NCBI GenBank assembly: GCA_019914995.1
Contig: CM034145.1
Span: 4,781,262 to 4,845,261 of the forward strand
DNA from: Acanthochlamys bracteata
Lineage: Eukaryota > Streptophyta > Magnoliopsida > Pandanales > Velloziaceae
Direction of reading: 5' to 3'
Length of the DNA: 64,000 nt
The translations under genes were made by a program, and so were the position numbers. Positions 1 through 13,526 of this stretch are shown here, in pieces. The stretch's first letter is position 1. Each line of letters begins with the position of its first letter. Below the pieces are notes generated by a model. That model saw only the letters and a program-made list of their open reading frames with translations. It was not told the origin of the DNA and did not search any database.

Positions 1-1689
1 GTATTAGATAGTGTTGGGGTGATGAATGTAAGAACTATTTATATCTTATCTTTTTTCTATATGTGATTAATTTAATTTATTTTTTTATACATAACAATCT
101 CTTCCTTAAAAATAAATAATTTATATCTTTTTTTTTATTTGAGCACACCATTATCGCTCACCAAAATTCTTCAGAATCTAATCTATTTTGAATCATCACT
201 TACCATGCAGCGTTCATAAGAGTCACACTGTTTTTAACTAACTCATCGTGTTGTCATTAAGAGCCACAACTTGTTTTGGTTGCTCAATTATCGACTTTGA
301 GGAGAGATATAACAGTAGAGAAGCCAACCAAAAACAAAAATTTTCACTGTTCATCACATATTATAAAATCAAATACAATCTAAAAATTTAAGTCAATAAG
401 TTTAGAAATTTTCTAATATATAGACCATCTTTTATTTTATAATTTTATTCTACGTGAAATAAATCTAATTTATTCTTTTATACTCAATAAAAGGTCACTA
501 TGAAATTTTGAAATTTTAATTAGTAACCGCTACTGGACATTAAACTGCTAAAATGACTATAACAGAGGCCTACTTGTGCAATTTTCCGTCAATATGTGGG
601 GGCCGCGAAAGAGTATAAAGGGAGAAGTCAGAAGTTCTCTTTTTTCGGTAGGCTTCGAAAATTGTACATGTTTTCCATGTTTGGAAAGAAAAGAAAAAAA
701 CACTATTAATTGCTTAAGTTTCTTATTTTCTGTGTTATAAATTCATCAAAGAGAGTTTGATATTTTATTTCTAAAAAACTTTTATTAAAAATTTAAAAAA
801 TATAAAAAAATTTACATAATAGAAGGTTTTTATTATTTATTATTATTATGTTTTTAGATAAAAAAAAAAGTAAATTTTTTTAAAAAACAAAAACTAATTT
901 TCGTTTAAAAAAAATTTTCAATTCAAAATAACTTCAAAACTGATTAGATTCTGTTAAAGGCAATTTAGAAATTTAGATAACAAATGTGGGCCACACAAGA
1001 AAGTATGCAGACTTCGGCTCGGTCGCTTTCATTCCGGGTTCAGTTTGGAGCAAAGCGGATCTGGTTCAGATCAATAATTTTTTTTCTTTTCAAAAAATTA
1101 TGCAGTATGTTTCAGTTATATATCTCGGTAAAATAATACAAAAAAAAGAAAAAATTACTAACAGTAAGAATCTGGCAAATAGTAAAAAATATATATATAC
1201 CTTATGATTTCATAAGGAACCACCCAAGCTTGAACTCGAAGTCGCTCGCACAGTGTTATATAAAATTTTACTTTACTGTTAGTGATCTGAAAATAATTGT
1301 TTTAGAAAAAATTTATTTTGTATTCACTTTCAAAAGTTTCTTTTCTAAAAACTCGCTTTCAATAAGTAAGCACACAAATAGAGTAGATTTAGATATCTTG
1401 CAAAATCAGAAAACAAAATTATTGGCTACAATAAGAGCTGCCACGTGTGAAAAGAAGACCTCAAGTTAATCCCTAGACAACTTGAAGAAATTCTACCGTG
1501 AAAAGGTGCACTGTTATCGTTCAAGTGAAACTTTTGTACTTGGGAGCATTTGCAAGTGGAGAACATTGTGTCGTTGCAGGTGTTCGAGCAGAAAACAGAA
1601 ACGAAAGTTTTAAGTTTTACCCAATTCTGAATGCCAGAAAAACAAACCTTTTGAAGGGAAATGGAAGTATTCTGTAGTACTTCGGCCTG
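1..1689. other. A+T-rich intergenic region, no gene recognised
   Basis: No family-like reading frame is seen; the short open frames are non-conserved-looking and start in low-complexity sequence. Positions 770-910 hold one copy of the A+T-rich repeat module described at 6720-6950. The part nearest 1690 is the 3' untranslated/terminator side of the minus-strand mannosyltransferase gene. Confidence 0.5.
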
Positions 1690-4463
<2,774 letters not shown>

Positions 4464-4512
4464 TACTTCTATCCTCTCCAAAATTATTTTCTTTCGTTTC
4501 TTTTATAAAACC

Positions 4513-4552
4513 TGGAGAGAGAGAGAGAGCGAAAGAGAGAGAGAGAGAGAAA
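4513..4552. repeat. GA/CT microsatellite in DPM1 leader
   Basis: An imperfect GA-repeat tract of about 40 bp lies just upstream of the DPM1 start. On the coding strand it is a CT-rich leader, common in plant 5' UTRs and core promoters. Confidence 0.8.
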
Positions 4553-4699
4553 GAAAAAGTAAAGCTGAGATCTTTAAAGTAATTGGAGAGAACCAACCAA
4601 TTTTTCTTTCACAGTTAAGAGAAATTGCAATAAGAAATTTTACTCAAATTGATGAAATATTCATCGGAGGAGAGTTCTAACCTTACCGCGATCGCAGAT

Positions 4700-7556
4700 T
4701 GAGAGACTTCTTTTTTGCTCAACAACAAACAAGAGAAAGATATAGAAATCATGGAATCACTTGGACAAACAAAGGTGTTTCATCATATCATAAGAAAACT
4801 TGGAGAAAGGATTTAAGAAGAAATAACTTAATATGGCAGATTACGTGGCTTTATGTGTGCCGCTCATCAACTGGAGCTGATTCATCACAATTTTAAACGG
4901 GTGAAATTGAAGATTAAATTTTACCCCTAAAAACAAAGGATCTGGATCCTTAAGCCCAAAAAAAGGTTGGGCTATTTATTAATCATTATCTATATTTTAT
5001 CTTTCTGCTTAAAAAAAAGTGGGCTATGTGTCAATACAAAACAATGTCATAAACCCACATTGATTAGGGAATTCTAATTTGGTAGTTTTTAGGCAGAACA
5101 TGAGCAACTGTAATAGGCGAGCTTGGTAGTTCTAGTTTGTTACCCGAACGGGGCCAATAAGATTGGTTGGATGGTAGAGAATGGGTTCTCAGCAAGGTTC
5201 GAAAATCTTAGAGACAAGGACCCCGTGTGCAACAAGCACACGTTATAAAAGCTATAAACCATCATTCTAAAATCAAAATCGCTCCGGCTGAGCTCATGTG
5301 CCTTCACCAAACAATCGTCTTTTTGTGCTACAAATGTGTTCTGCTCCGAGTAAGTTCATTTTGAAGTATGCTAGGAAGCTTTTTGGTTTTGAGGTAAAAG
5401 TATGCTGCAGCCATGTAATAACAAAAGAACCGGTCCTGATCAGGTTTTCTTCTTAAAATTGTAAACCAATTGAATGGCGTTTGAAAATAATTTAAAAATA
5501 AAATTAATTTTTAAAAATGAAAAATATTTTTATTTTATTTTTTTACTTAAAAAATAAAAGTAAATAATAATAAATTCTTATAATATAAAATTTTTATATT
5601 TTCTAAAATTTTAAATAAAATTTGTAAAATATTATAAAAAGTTTATTGAAAAATATGAATGAAATGGAGGGAAACGCACTTATATTTATACGCTCTGAAG
5701 ATGTTTGGCAGTAATTATAGTATTGATTCTCCTTCAAAAAAATATTCTCATATTTTATAATAAAATTTTACAGCATTTTAGAGAAAATTTTAAAATTTTA
5801 TAAAGTAATAGAAAATTTGAATATCATATAATTTTTATACGTGCAATTATGATCATTATTTAGATTAAAAATAAAATTTGTTTTTCAAAAAAAGCTCCAA
5901 AATAAGTTCCATTCTCAAAAAATTTATTTTAATAATTTTCAAATGTCTCTAATATATTTGTAATAAAAGATAATTACAAAATGTCTTGTGTTTATACACT
6001 CTTGAAAATGCTTGGCAGTACTTATATTGTTGCTTCTCCTTCAAAACATTTAAAGTTATAGAAAATACAGATAGATTTTATATCGTATAATTTTTATATG
6101 TGCAATTATGAGTATTATTTTCAGGTCAAAAAATTAAATTTGTTTTCCCAAAAGCTCTGAAATAAAATTCATTCTAAAATATTTTTTATTTTAATAATTT
6201 TTCAATTATCTCCAATATGTACGAGCAAGTTATTTATAAGCAAAGCACTAGTTTATTTAAACTACAAACTTAAGACGTTTTCCAATTGAATACATCATAT
6301 TCCAACTTATTTGAAAATTAGACTTATGAAACGCAATGACTTAGGAAATATTTAAGAATACTTATGAAAAAAGCTTTTTGTAACCAAAAATATTTTTAAA
6401 ACTTAGAAAATAAGTTCTATCTTTTCATCTAAAATAAAAATAAATAATAAAAAAATTTTACGATATAAATTTTTTTTCATAATTTTTAGTTTTTTAGAAA
6501 CATTCTGTAAAATGTTTTTAAAGAATATGAAAAACAAAATAAAAAATAAAAAAGAGAAGATAAGCATCGTCAAACAAGCTCTGCCGATCAGGTTTGCTTG
6601 ATACAGCCGTAAATATGATCCAATCAATGCAACTCAAGCGATACCCTGCCGTTTTTGGGACACTTTTTTGGGTGCTTGTAGGATTCCCAAGGATACAGAG
6701 TATGCTTAACTGCATGGAAACTGGTTGAAAAGCATTTTGTAAAAATTAATTTTTAATTTTTTTATTTTATAATTATATAAAAAATTTATTAAAAGTTTAG
6801 AAAATATAAACAAATTTTACTTAGTGATATTTTTTTATTGCGTATTTTTATTATTTTTTTGAAGTAAAAAGAATAAAACTTATTTTTCAAAAAAAAAAAG
6901 AATTTCTATTTAAACAAATTTTATTTTATAAATTATTTCAAATGTACTATAATATGGATATCAGGAAGCTGGGGCATATGTTCAACTAGACAATGTTTAT
7001 GCTTCTATAGACCTTGCGTTTTCAGAGAATAGTTTTTAAATGTTTGAGTTCATATTTTTTATTTAATTTTTATAATTTTATAAAATTTATTTAAAATTTA
7101 CACAATAAAATTTCATTATTATTTATTTTTCAAAATTAAAAATAAAATATATTTCTTAAAATTAGATAAAATATTTTCTATTTTATTAAGATATTTTTAA
7201 AACACGCTCAAACATTTACGGAGCGATTGATGTATTAAGAATTACGAAATGGATGAAAGCGAACGCAACGGTAAAAGCCTGGTCACAGTCACAGCTGGAT
7301 GTAGCTGAGGGAAACTACCGTCGGTACCACTTAGGCAATGCTTTTCAACAATTTTTTTTAATTTTTCATATTTTTTAATAAATTTTTATATAGTTATAAG
7401 ATTTCTAAATTATAAAAATAAAAGTATAAATTATAAAAATTATTATTACTTTATTATTTTTATTAATTTTCTAATCTGTTCTTTTAATAATTTATTTTAA
7501 TTATGTATTTAAAGATACCGTTAGTAAAAAAAATATTTATAGTTATAGATTTTTTT
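4700..7556. other. Intergenic, rich in A+T miniature repeats; no gene
   Basis: No coding sequence is recognised. Copies of the shared A+T-rich module sit at about 5455-5670 (reverse orientation), 6430-6560, 6720-6950, 7060-7210 and 7340-7510. Around 5160-5215 there is a TGGTAGAG...GGTTCGAAA arrangement that weakly recalls pol III A and B boxes and might be a SINE remnant; I do not call it. Confidence 0.5.
6720..6950 (+). repeat. A+T-rich miniature repeat, representative copy
   Basis: Representative of a family seen repeatedly in this window. The core has a run like TTTATTAAAAGTTTAGAAAA, then ATATAAACAAATTTTACTTAGT, then a T-rich run with TTATTTTTATTATT, then AATAAAACTTATTTTT. Other copies, in both orientations and diverged, lie near 770, 5455, 7060, 7340, 9986, 13930, 29400, 31240, 31622, 31880, 32890, 37540, 37930, 38750, 38970, 44380, 45140, 45850 and 46910. 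Better-preserved copies end in GTTTGG-type inverted repeats. Confidence 0.6.
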
Positions 7557-7558
7557 AA

Positions 7559-8445
7559 GGGCCCGTTTGGTTAAACTTAAAAGTTTTAATTTTTATGACA
7601 AAAATTATTTTTTTGACTTTTTAAAAAAAAGTAGCTGAAAACTTTTCTAGAAACAAAAGATATGTGTTTTGATAAATTTTATTTTTTTTGAAAAAAAGTC
7701 GAATAAGATGTTTGGCAAAGAAGAGCTGAAAAATTGAAAAAATTATACAAAGATTAAAATATTCTTTACAAATATATATATATATATATATATACATGTA
7801 TATGTATATATATAGAGGAGAGATAGAAACATTTTTGGGCACTCCTTTTCCGGTTTATGATCGGGATGACCTACAAATCTAATCTCTACCGTTAGATATG
7901 AAAAACTATTAATTAGAAATATATCCATAAAATTTCAGCTCAATCGGATTACGAATTCACGTCCATCCAGTCACTTGATCAAAATAATAAAAATAATATA
8001 ATATATATAGTTTTAAGTTTTTTTACTTTATGTCATCTTGATCAAGTGACCGGATGGATATGAATTCGTAATCCGATTGAGCTGAAATTTTATAGATATA
8101 TTTCTAACTCATAAATCTTCATATTAAACAGTGGAGATTAGATTTAGAGATATCACCCCAATCATAAATCAAAGAGAGAATATCCGAAAGTACTTCTAAA
8201 AAAGAAGTGACTCTATTTCTCTATATGTAATTATGTTAACTTAATAGGATCAATAATATTATTTTTTTTTAACAAACAAAAAAATCACATGTGATTTTTT
8301 TTGAAAAAGTAACTCAGCCTAATTTTTATTTTTGTAATTTATAGATTAAAAAATAACTTATAAATTATTTACCCAAATATTCTTATTTTACTGTTTTTAA
8401 TTTATTTTAACTTATAAATTAAAATAAATCTATCCAAACTGTCCC
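7559..8445. mobile_element. Tourist-like (PIF/Harbinger-type) non-autonomous element
   Basis: The left end reads GGGCCCGTTTGGTTA and the reverse complement of the right end reads GGGACAGTTTGGATA, giving a matched terminal repeat around GTTTGG. The element is flanked on both sides by TAA (7556-7558 and 8446-8448), fitting the 3-bp TWA target duplication of the PIF/Harbinger superfamily. It holds no coding sequence but does contain a (TA)n tract and a nested long inverted repeat (7863-8158). It ends about 175 bp upstream of the GDSL lipase start. Confidence 0.65.
7863..8158. repeat. Long inverted repeat (hairpin) nested in the MITE
   Basis: Arm 1 (7863-7980) and arm 2 (8038-8158) are near-perfect reverse complements over roughly 118 bp, separated by about 57 bp of A+T-rich loop. 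The best-matched part is the block TTTCAGCTCAATCGGATTAC in arm 1 and its complement in arm 2. Homology may extend outward: TATATAGAG...AGATAGA near 7806 pairs with TCTATTTCTCTATATG near 8214. The structure is a fold-back element able to give a long hairpin transcript. Confidence 0.85.
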
Positions 8446-8620
8446 TAAATAGCAGAAACGTACTGTTGCCCACAACCTCACTCTCTACTAGAAGCAAAGA
8501 ACCTGCTTCCAAGTTTCAAGCATTCATCAACTCACAACTACCCTTCAATCAAACACATAATCAAACCCAAAAATTTTACGAACTCTGAAGTTTTTTCTTC
8601 AAAATTTCAGATTTTCAGTA

Positions 8621-11341
8621 ATGACAGGAGGTTACACTGGTTTGATTATGAACTTGTTAAAAATCCCCTTTTTTTCTGCTCTACTTTTCAATTTTTACTC
8701 GCCAGAACCTGAAATCCCTTCTTCAAATCAGTACAACTCAATCTTTAGCTTTGGTGATTCACTCGCCGATACCGGGAATTCAATTCTTACCGGAAGCTCG
8801 TTTGGTACCTGTTTACCCTATGGGATGACTTTCTTTGGATACCCATCTGGTCGGTGTTCCGATGGCCGGCTGATCGTTGATTTCTTTGGTAATTTGAACT
8901 TCTTCTCAATTGATTTCATGTAATTTTGAAATATGTTTCCATTTTGGTAGTTGATTTTAGGTTAATTCAATTGGGTACAAAGACATCTGTTACAAAAGAT
9001 TCGATTGTTAGTTGTGAATTGCGTGCTATATTGATGTTTTGAAGCCTCCAATTGCAGCTGATGCATTTGGGTTACCTTATCTCCCACCATACTTATCAAA
9101 TGACAAAGATGTTCGGCATGGAGTGAACTTTGCTGTCAGTGGAGCTACGGCGCTTGATTCGCAGTTCTTTGTAGAGAGGGGCTTGGAAAAGATGATTTTG
9201 ACAAATCTGTCATTGAGTATTCAGCTCGACTGGTTTGAGATGTTGAAACCTTCCCTTTGCAACTCACCTATAGGTTGTTGAACCAAACATTCTATTTGAA
9301 ATTTAACTAGAATGTGTTGCAAATTGATGCGTATGCGTATTGCAAAACCTTAAAAACTGAGTGCATGGTGTCATGACATAGATGAATTTTTTATATTTGT
9401 GCTAAAAGGTGTCTAAACTTGTGCAGAATGCACAGATTACTTCAGCAGATCTCTCTTTGTAGTTGGAGAGATTGGAGGGAATGATTACAATTATGGCTTA
9501 TTGGCTGGAAGGAGTGTGGAGGAGCTTGCAAGCTATGTGCCTATAGTCGTTGAAGCCATCATAAATGCAACAGAAGTGCGCGATGTTTGCAATGTTTATC
9601 GATGTTTTAAATCTAAAAGTGCGCGAAATATAACTGTTTGACAGTGTATATCATGCAGAGATTGGTCAACCATGGCGCAACAAATATACTTGTTCCAGGG
9701 AATCTTCCAATCGGATGCTTGTCTGTCTATTTGTCAACGTATGCTGGTAAAAATCCAAAAGAAGATTATGATCCTCACAATGGATGCATGAAGTCATTCA
9801 ACAATTTTTCCATACTCCATAATTCATTGATACAACGTGCACTGTATCAGCTCCAAAGAAAGTATCCTACTGTCAGGATTATGTATGGTGATTATTATGA
9901 TGCTGCTCTCCAACTTGTCAACAATCCGGAAAATTTTGGTAAGTCGTCTTACTTAATAGAAGAGGACTATCAAACGACAGTCACTGAGGGTACGTTTGGG
10001 AGTGCTTAAATAAAGAGCTTTTTTAAAAATGAGCTTATTTTGAGACTTTTATGCCATTTGGCAAAGCGTTCTACAAAAGCAACTTATCAACTTTTTATTT
10101 TATACTTTCAATAAACTTTGTACAATATTTTATAGAATTTATTTAAAAATTTTAGAAAGTATAGAAAAATTTTACGTAGTAAGATAGTCTTATTGCTTAT
10201 TTTTATTATTATTTTTTTAAATCAAAATGGTAAAGCTTGTTTATCGAAATAGGACAAAGATACTTTCGATTCTATAAAAGCTCATTTCAAAAGCACTCCC
10301 AAACACCCTCTCGAGAAACGAGCTTTGAGATATATATATATATATATATATATATTTCATTACGTATAATTCATCTGTATTTTTCAAATTTTAAATTTTT
10401 TTAACTACTGCGGAAGGTTTATTGAAAAAACGAGAAGTTAAAATGAAGTTTTGCAAAGTAGTGATAAGCACTGCCAAACATGTCCTGCGTCACCTAGGCA
10501 TACCTCTCCATGCTCTTGCAGAGTCCTTATTGCATATCTTATGTTTCATGCAATATGAACATAGTTAATCATGTTTTATATTGTGAAATGCTTTTATCGG
10601 AATCCTACAAATGAATAAACGCTGTACCTGCTATTTATGCACACAACTCCTGTGCTTCACATTGCTTAGGTGCAACCCAATTGCTGAATACGTTTGATTC
10701 AAAAAAGTGAACTTCACAATAGGTTTACGTTTATGTGCATATTCTTGTAAACAATAGACGTTCCTTTCCAAATTCATTGTATAGGAACTGGAGTTCACTG
10801 CAGTAGATTTTAGGCTCTATATGCTAAATTTTTATCTACTGCTTATTTTTAGCATATAGCTGAGGCAATCTTCATTTTTAGGCAGTTTGCATATAATAAA
10901 TGTTGATATAACTTGTGGTTGCTTTTGCAAAGTTGGTCTCCATGATGCAACTAGAAGATCTCTAGTGCAATTTCTAGACAAGAATCTTTGAAGTTTGTGA
11001 AAAATCATTTCCCTTGTAACCTTGTTCATTCTTAATTGATTAGCCGTATGAGTTTCATCTTTGACTTACTTTGACTTAAGCATACTAATTCAGAAACCCT
11101 TTGCTTGTCAGGATTACTCAAGAATGCTGTTTTGACAGCTTGTTGCGGTGGTGGCGGCCCTTACAACTGCAATCCATTTGTTGCGTGCGGGCTTCCTGGT
11201 TCCACCACATGTAAACATCCATCTATGCATATAAATTGGGATGGAATCCACTTGACTGAGGCTGCTTATCGTGCTATTGCCCACTCTCTGTTAAAAGTAA
11301 GAACATATCCACCTTTGCTCCAACTTAGCTGGAGTTACTGA
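8621..11341 (+). CDS. GDSL esterase/lipase (SGNH hydrolase)
   Basis: This is a plant GDSL-type acyl hydrolase, usually secreted or vacuolar. Exons: 8621-8888, 9058-9273, 9427-9575, 9659-9938, then from 11112. Catalytic blocks visible: [12 protein letters not shown] (nucleophile Ser), [10 protein letters not shown] (the conserved Gly/Asn of block III) and [11 protein letters not shown] (Asp and His). [10 protein letters not shown] and the [13 protein letters not shown] stretch are also typical. The N-terminus has a short hydrophobic run ([13 protein letters not shown]), with an alternative Met just before it. The 3' end is uncertain. If exon 5 is read through, the protein ends at 11341. If the strong GTAAGA donor at 11297 is used, acceptors at 12424 or 12498 give different short tails, and the family-like tail GVTAPSF at 12498 is one base out of frame. 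Intron 4 (9939-11111) carries a MITE. Confidence 0.85.
9986..10310. mobile_element. MITE in intron 4 of the GDSL lipase
   Basis: The left end GAGGGTACGTTTGGGAGTGC matches the reverse complement of the right end, GAGGGTGTTTGGGAGTGC, over about 20 bases plus a weaker AGCTTTT continuation. The interior is the A+T-rich module shared with many other sites in the window. I see no convincing target duplication. Confidence 0.7.
10330..10355. repeat. (TA)n microsatellite
   Basis: About 13 uninterrupted TA units lie just downstream of the intronic MITE. Confidence 0.9.
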
Positions 11342-12270
11342 CAGGTTTATACTCGTTTTTTCCAGTTGTAGTCTGCCTACTGCCTTCATACGATCATAGA
11401 GCTTCTTAGTTCCTGGACTAACTGAGATGAGTGTTTTAAAATATTTTAAACATGCTTCTGAACACTGGTGCGTCCTGTTTTGAAAAGATCAATATGCAAA
11501 CGAAAAGTGATACCATACAAAAGTCAAGCAGTAACTAAGAGTACGTAGATACATTTCTCCACCCTTATTCATAGCCTGCTTCTACTTTGGCATAATGCTT
11601 AGCTGGAAGTATTTTCAGTCTTTATTGCAACAGCCGTCTTTGAGAGACTGAGAATATATTTGAATAGGGAGTAATTTCTGTATCACATAACAGGGCTCAT
11701 CGTTGCATTGCAACATCGCAGATCCTTCCTTTTCCCTTACATCCCTTTGCAACTGAATGTTCGCGTCCTTGCCCCACAAAGTACCTGGGATTCCTTCAGA
11801 ATTCAATACTCCATCCTTGGTACACCATAGCCAACAGCTGGACACCATGCTTCACCACCACAATGCATTCTCCGTAGTGAACTTATCTTGAGTAAAAGTG
11901 GGATTCTGCAAAACCAATGTCCATCAGAACCACCTCAGTTTGCTTAGCCACTCCAATCTACAAGATGATCTCCTCAGACAGCTGGATTTGTAATCCTAAT
12001 TCTTTGCCACATCGGAACTGTCCTTTGGGCATTGCCAGACGGTTTTATAGCTGCATATCGGTAGTAAGCTTTTGATGTGAGATCGTGCTTTGATGAAACC
12101 AAAGGATCCTTCTAGTGCAGCCTACGGACTAGAAGGACAGTGAACCTACACATGCATTCTTGATTTGTTTTCCCGTATAAAAACTTAAGAATGCTACTGA
12201 TGGTGAAGGATTTAGAGGAATTAAATCTTTTGCTGAATTTAGTGGGTAATGGATCGGAATGGAAAAAAAG

Positions 12271-12337
12271 CAGATTCACGTAGCCGGCCCCACTCAAGTG
12301 GGATAAAAGCTTAGTTTGTTGTTTGTTGTTGTTGTTA
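12271..12337 (+). mobile_element. SINE-like 3' end ending in TTG repeats
   Basis: The sequence AGATTCACGTAGCC, then a CCCCACT...AGTGGGATAA stem, followed by a (TTG)n tract, resembles the 3' ends of tRNA-derived plant SINEs as I remember them. Related blocks occur in reverse orientation at 49414-49470 and 51171-51212, supporting a dispersed element. No 5' pol III boxes were identified here. Confidence 0.4.
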
Positions 12338-13171
12338 CTTTTTGATGGAAACATTCTTGCAAATTTTCAACATTTTGTGAATAATTAGCACTGTTTTAAT
12401 TATGCGCTCTCTCTATCACCACAGGAACTAGGATATGTAGTACAAGATTACTTGCAGACCTGACACTTACCTGGATAACTTTATATGATTGCTGACAGGA
12501 GTTACTGCACCTTCCTTCCGTCAATCTACAGTCTCAGGCAAAGAAGTAGCACTTGCATACTTGAAAGGCATTCCTGCACGTGGTAGCTTGTGCTTGAATT
12601 TGTTCATCACAAATGACTTGAATTTCTCATTATGGCTTCATAATAAGGTCTGTAGGGCTTCTGACTGTTGCTGATAAGTGACTGAGCGAGTTCAACATTG
12701 TTCTTGAACACTGGTGACACTTCTCTGCTTCAGGTCAAAACACGACAGTGCTGTGCCATCGATAGCTCGTGCAACATCTGGATCTGTAGTTTGTCACTGT
12801 GGCGAATGTGCAAGGCAGCATAACAACTATACCAAAGGCTTGCAGTATCAAAGCCATTTCTGGAAGTACTAGAATAAGGAAATATGCTCTTGTTGTGAGG
12901 TGTATGAGCTATGATCTAGATACACTATTCCAAGTAATATATGAATTTAAAAAAAAGCTAAGAACTTTTATTGTATTAGTACAACAGAAACAAGGATTAA
13001 ACTAACGGTCGTGCCGTTTCAAGTATATGTGTTTGTTTTAAACGAGTGCTTTGTAATCCAAGGTGTATGCTGCTGATGTTGCAGGGTGCTTGAGTCGACG
13101 ATGATGTACAGGAGAACTACTGAATACAACTTCGACGACAAATTACAAGACTTGCAATATTTATGAGAAAA

Positions 13172-13474
13172 CTATTGAAACTGCAGGCTCGACATGTTCA
13201 GTTTCAAGAACAGTTCTTCGTGCAAGCGCGAATCCTTCCCTGAAGATTGAGGAGCTGCATGATAAAAGGAAGTAGATGTCTGAGCCAGAGAAACCGAACT
13301 CATTCTTTGCTGTAATGGATAAGATATCGAAATCTTGCATGGATGATCACTCAATTTTGCTCTTTCTTGGTGGAAGGCGCAGCCACAGTCGCGGTGGTAA
13401 GGTCTCCGGCGAACCTCAGTATCCAAATAACATAAGCATCCGGTGAAAGAGCAGAAGATCAACGCCATTGCCAT
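13172..13474 (-). CDS. Putative small protein, 100 aa, possible signal peptide
   Basis: Not recognised as any family. The ATG at 13474 opens a frame MAMALIFCSFTGCLCYLDTE..., a short hydrophobic start that could act as a signal peptide, followed by a basic, Cys-containing region (RRRPYHRDCGCAF) and a Ser-rich tail ending NMSSLQFQ. A perfect plant TATA box, CTATAAATAG, lies 43 bp upstream on the same strand, which is why I list it. A short leader and lack of known homology weaken the case. It could instead be a chance frame. Confidence 0.35.
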   Translation of the reverse strand: MAMALIFCSFTGCLCYLDTEVRRRPYHRDCGCAFHQERAKLSDHPCKISISYPLQQRMSSVSLAQTSTSFYHAAPQSSGKDSRLHEELFLKLNMSSLQFQ

Positions 13475-13516
13475 CAACTCTTTACAATGCAAGTTTTTCT
13501 TGCTGGATACCTGCAG

Positions 13517-13526
13517 CTATTTATAG
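13517..13526 (-). promoter_or_regulatory. TATA box for the 13172-13474 ORF
   Basis: CTATAAATAG on the minus strand matches the plant TATA consensus and would place transcription start at roughly 13490, just above the ATG at 13474. Confidence 0.4.

Noticed and set aside
5160-5215. tRNA gene or SINE promoter (TGGTAGAG and GGTTCGAAA)
   Set aside because: No cloverleaf can be formed and the spacing is not that of a tRNA; only weak box similarity.
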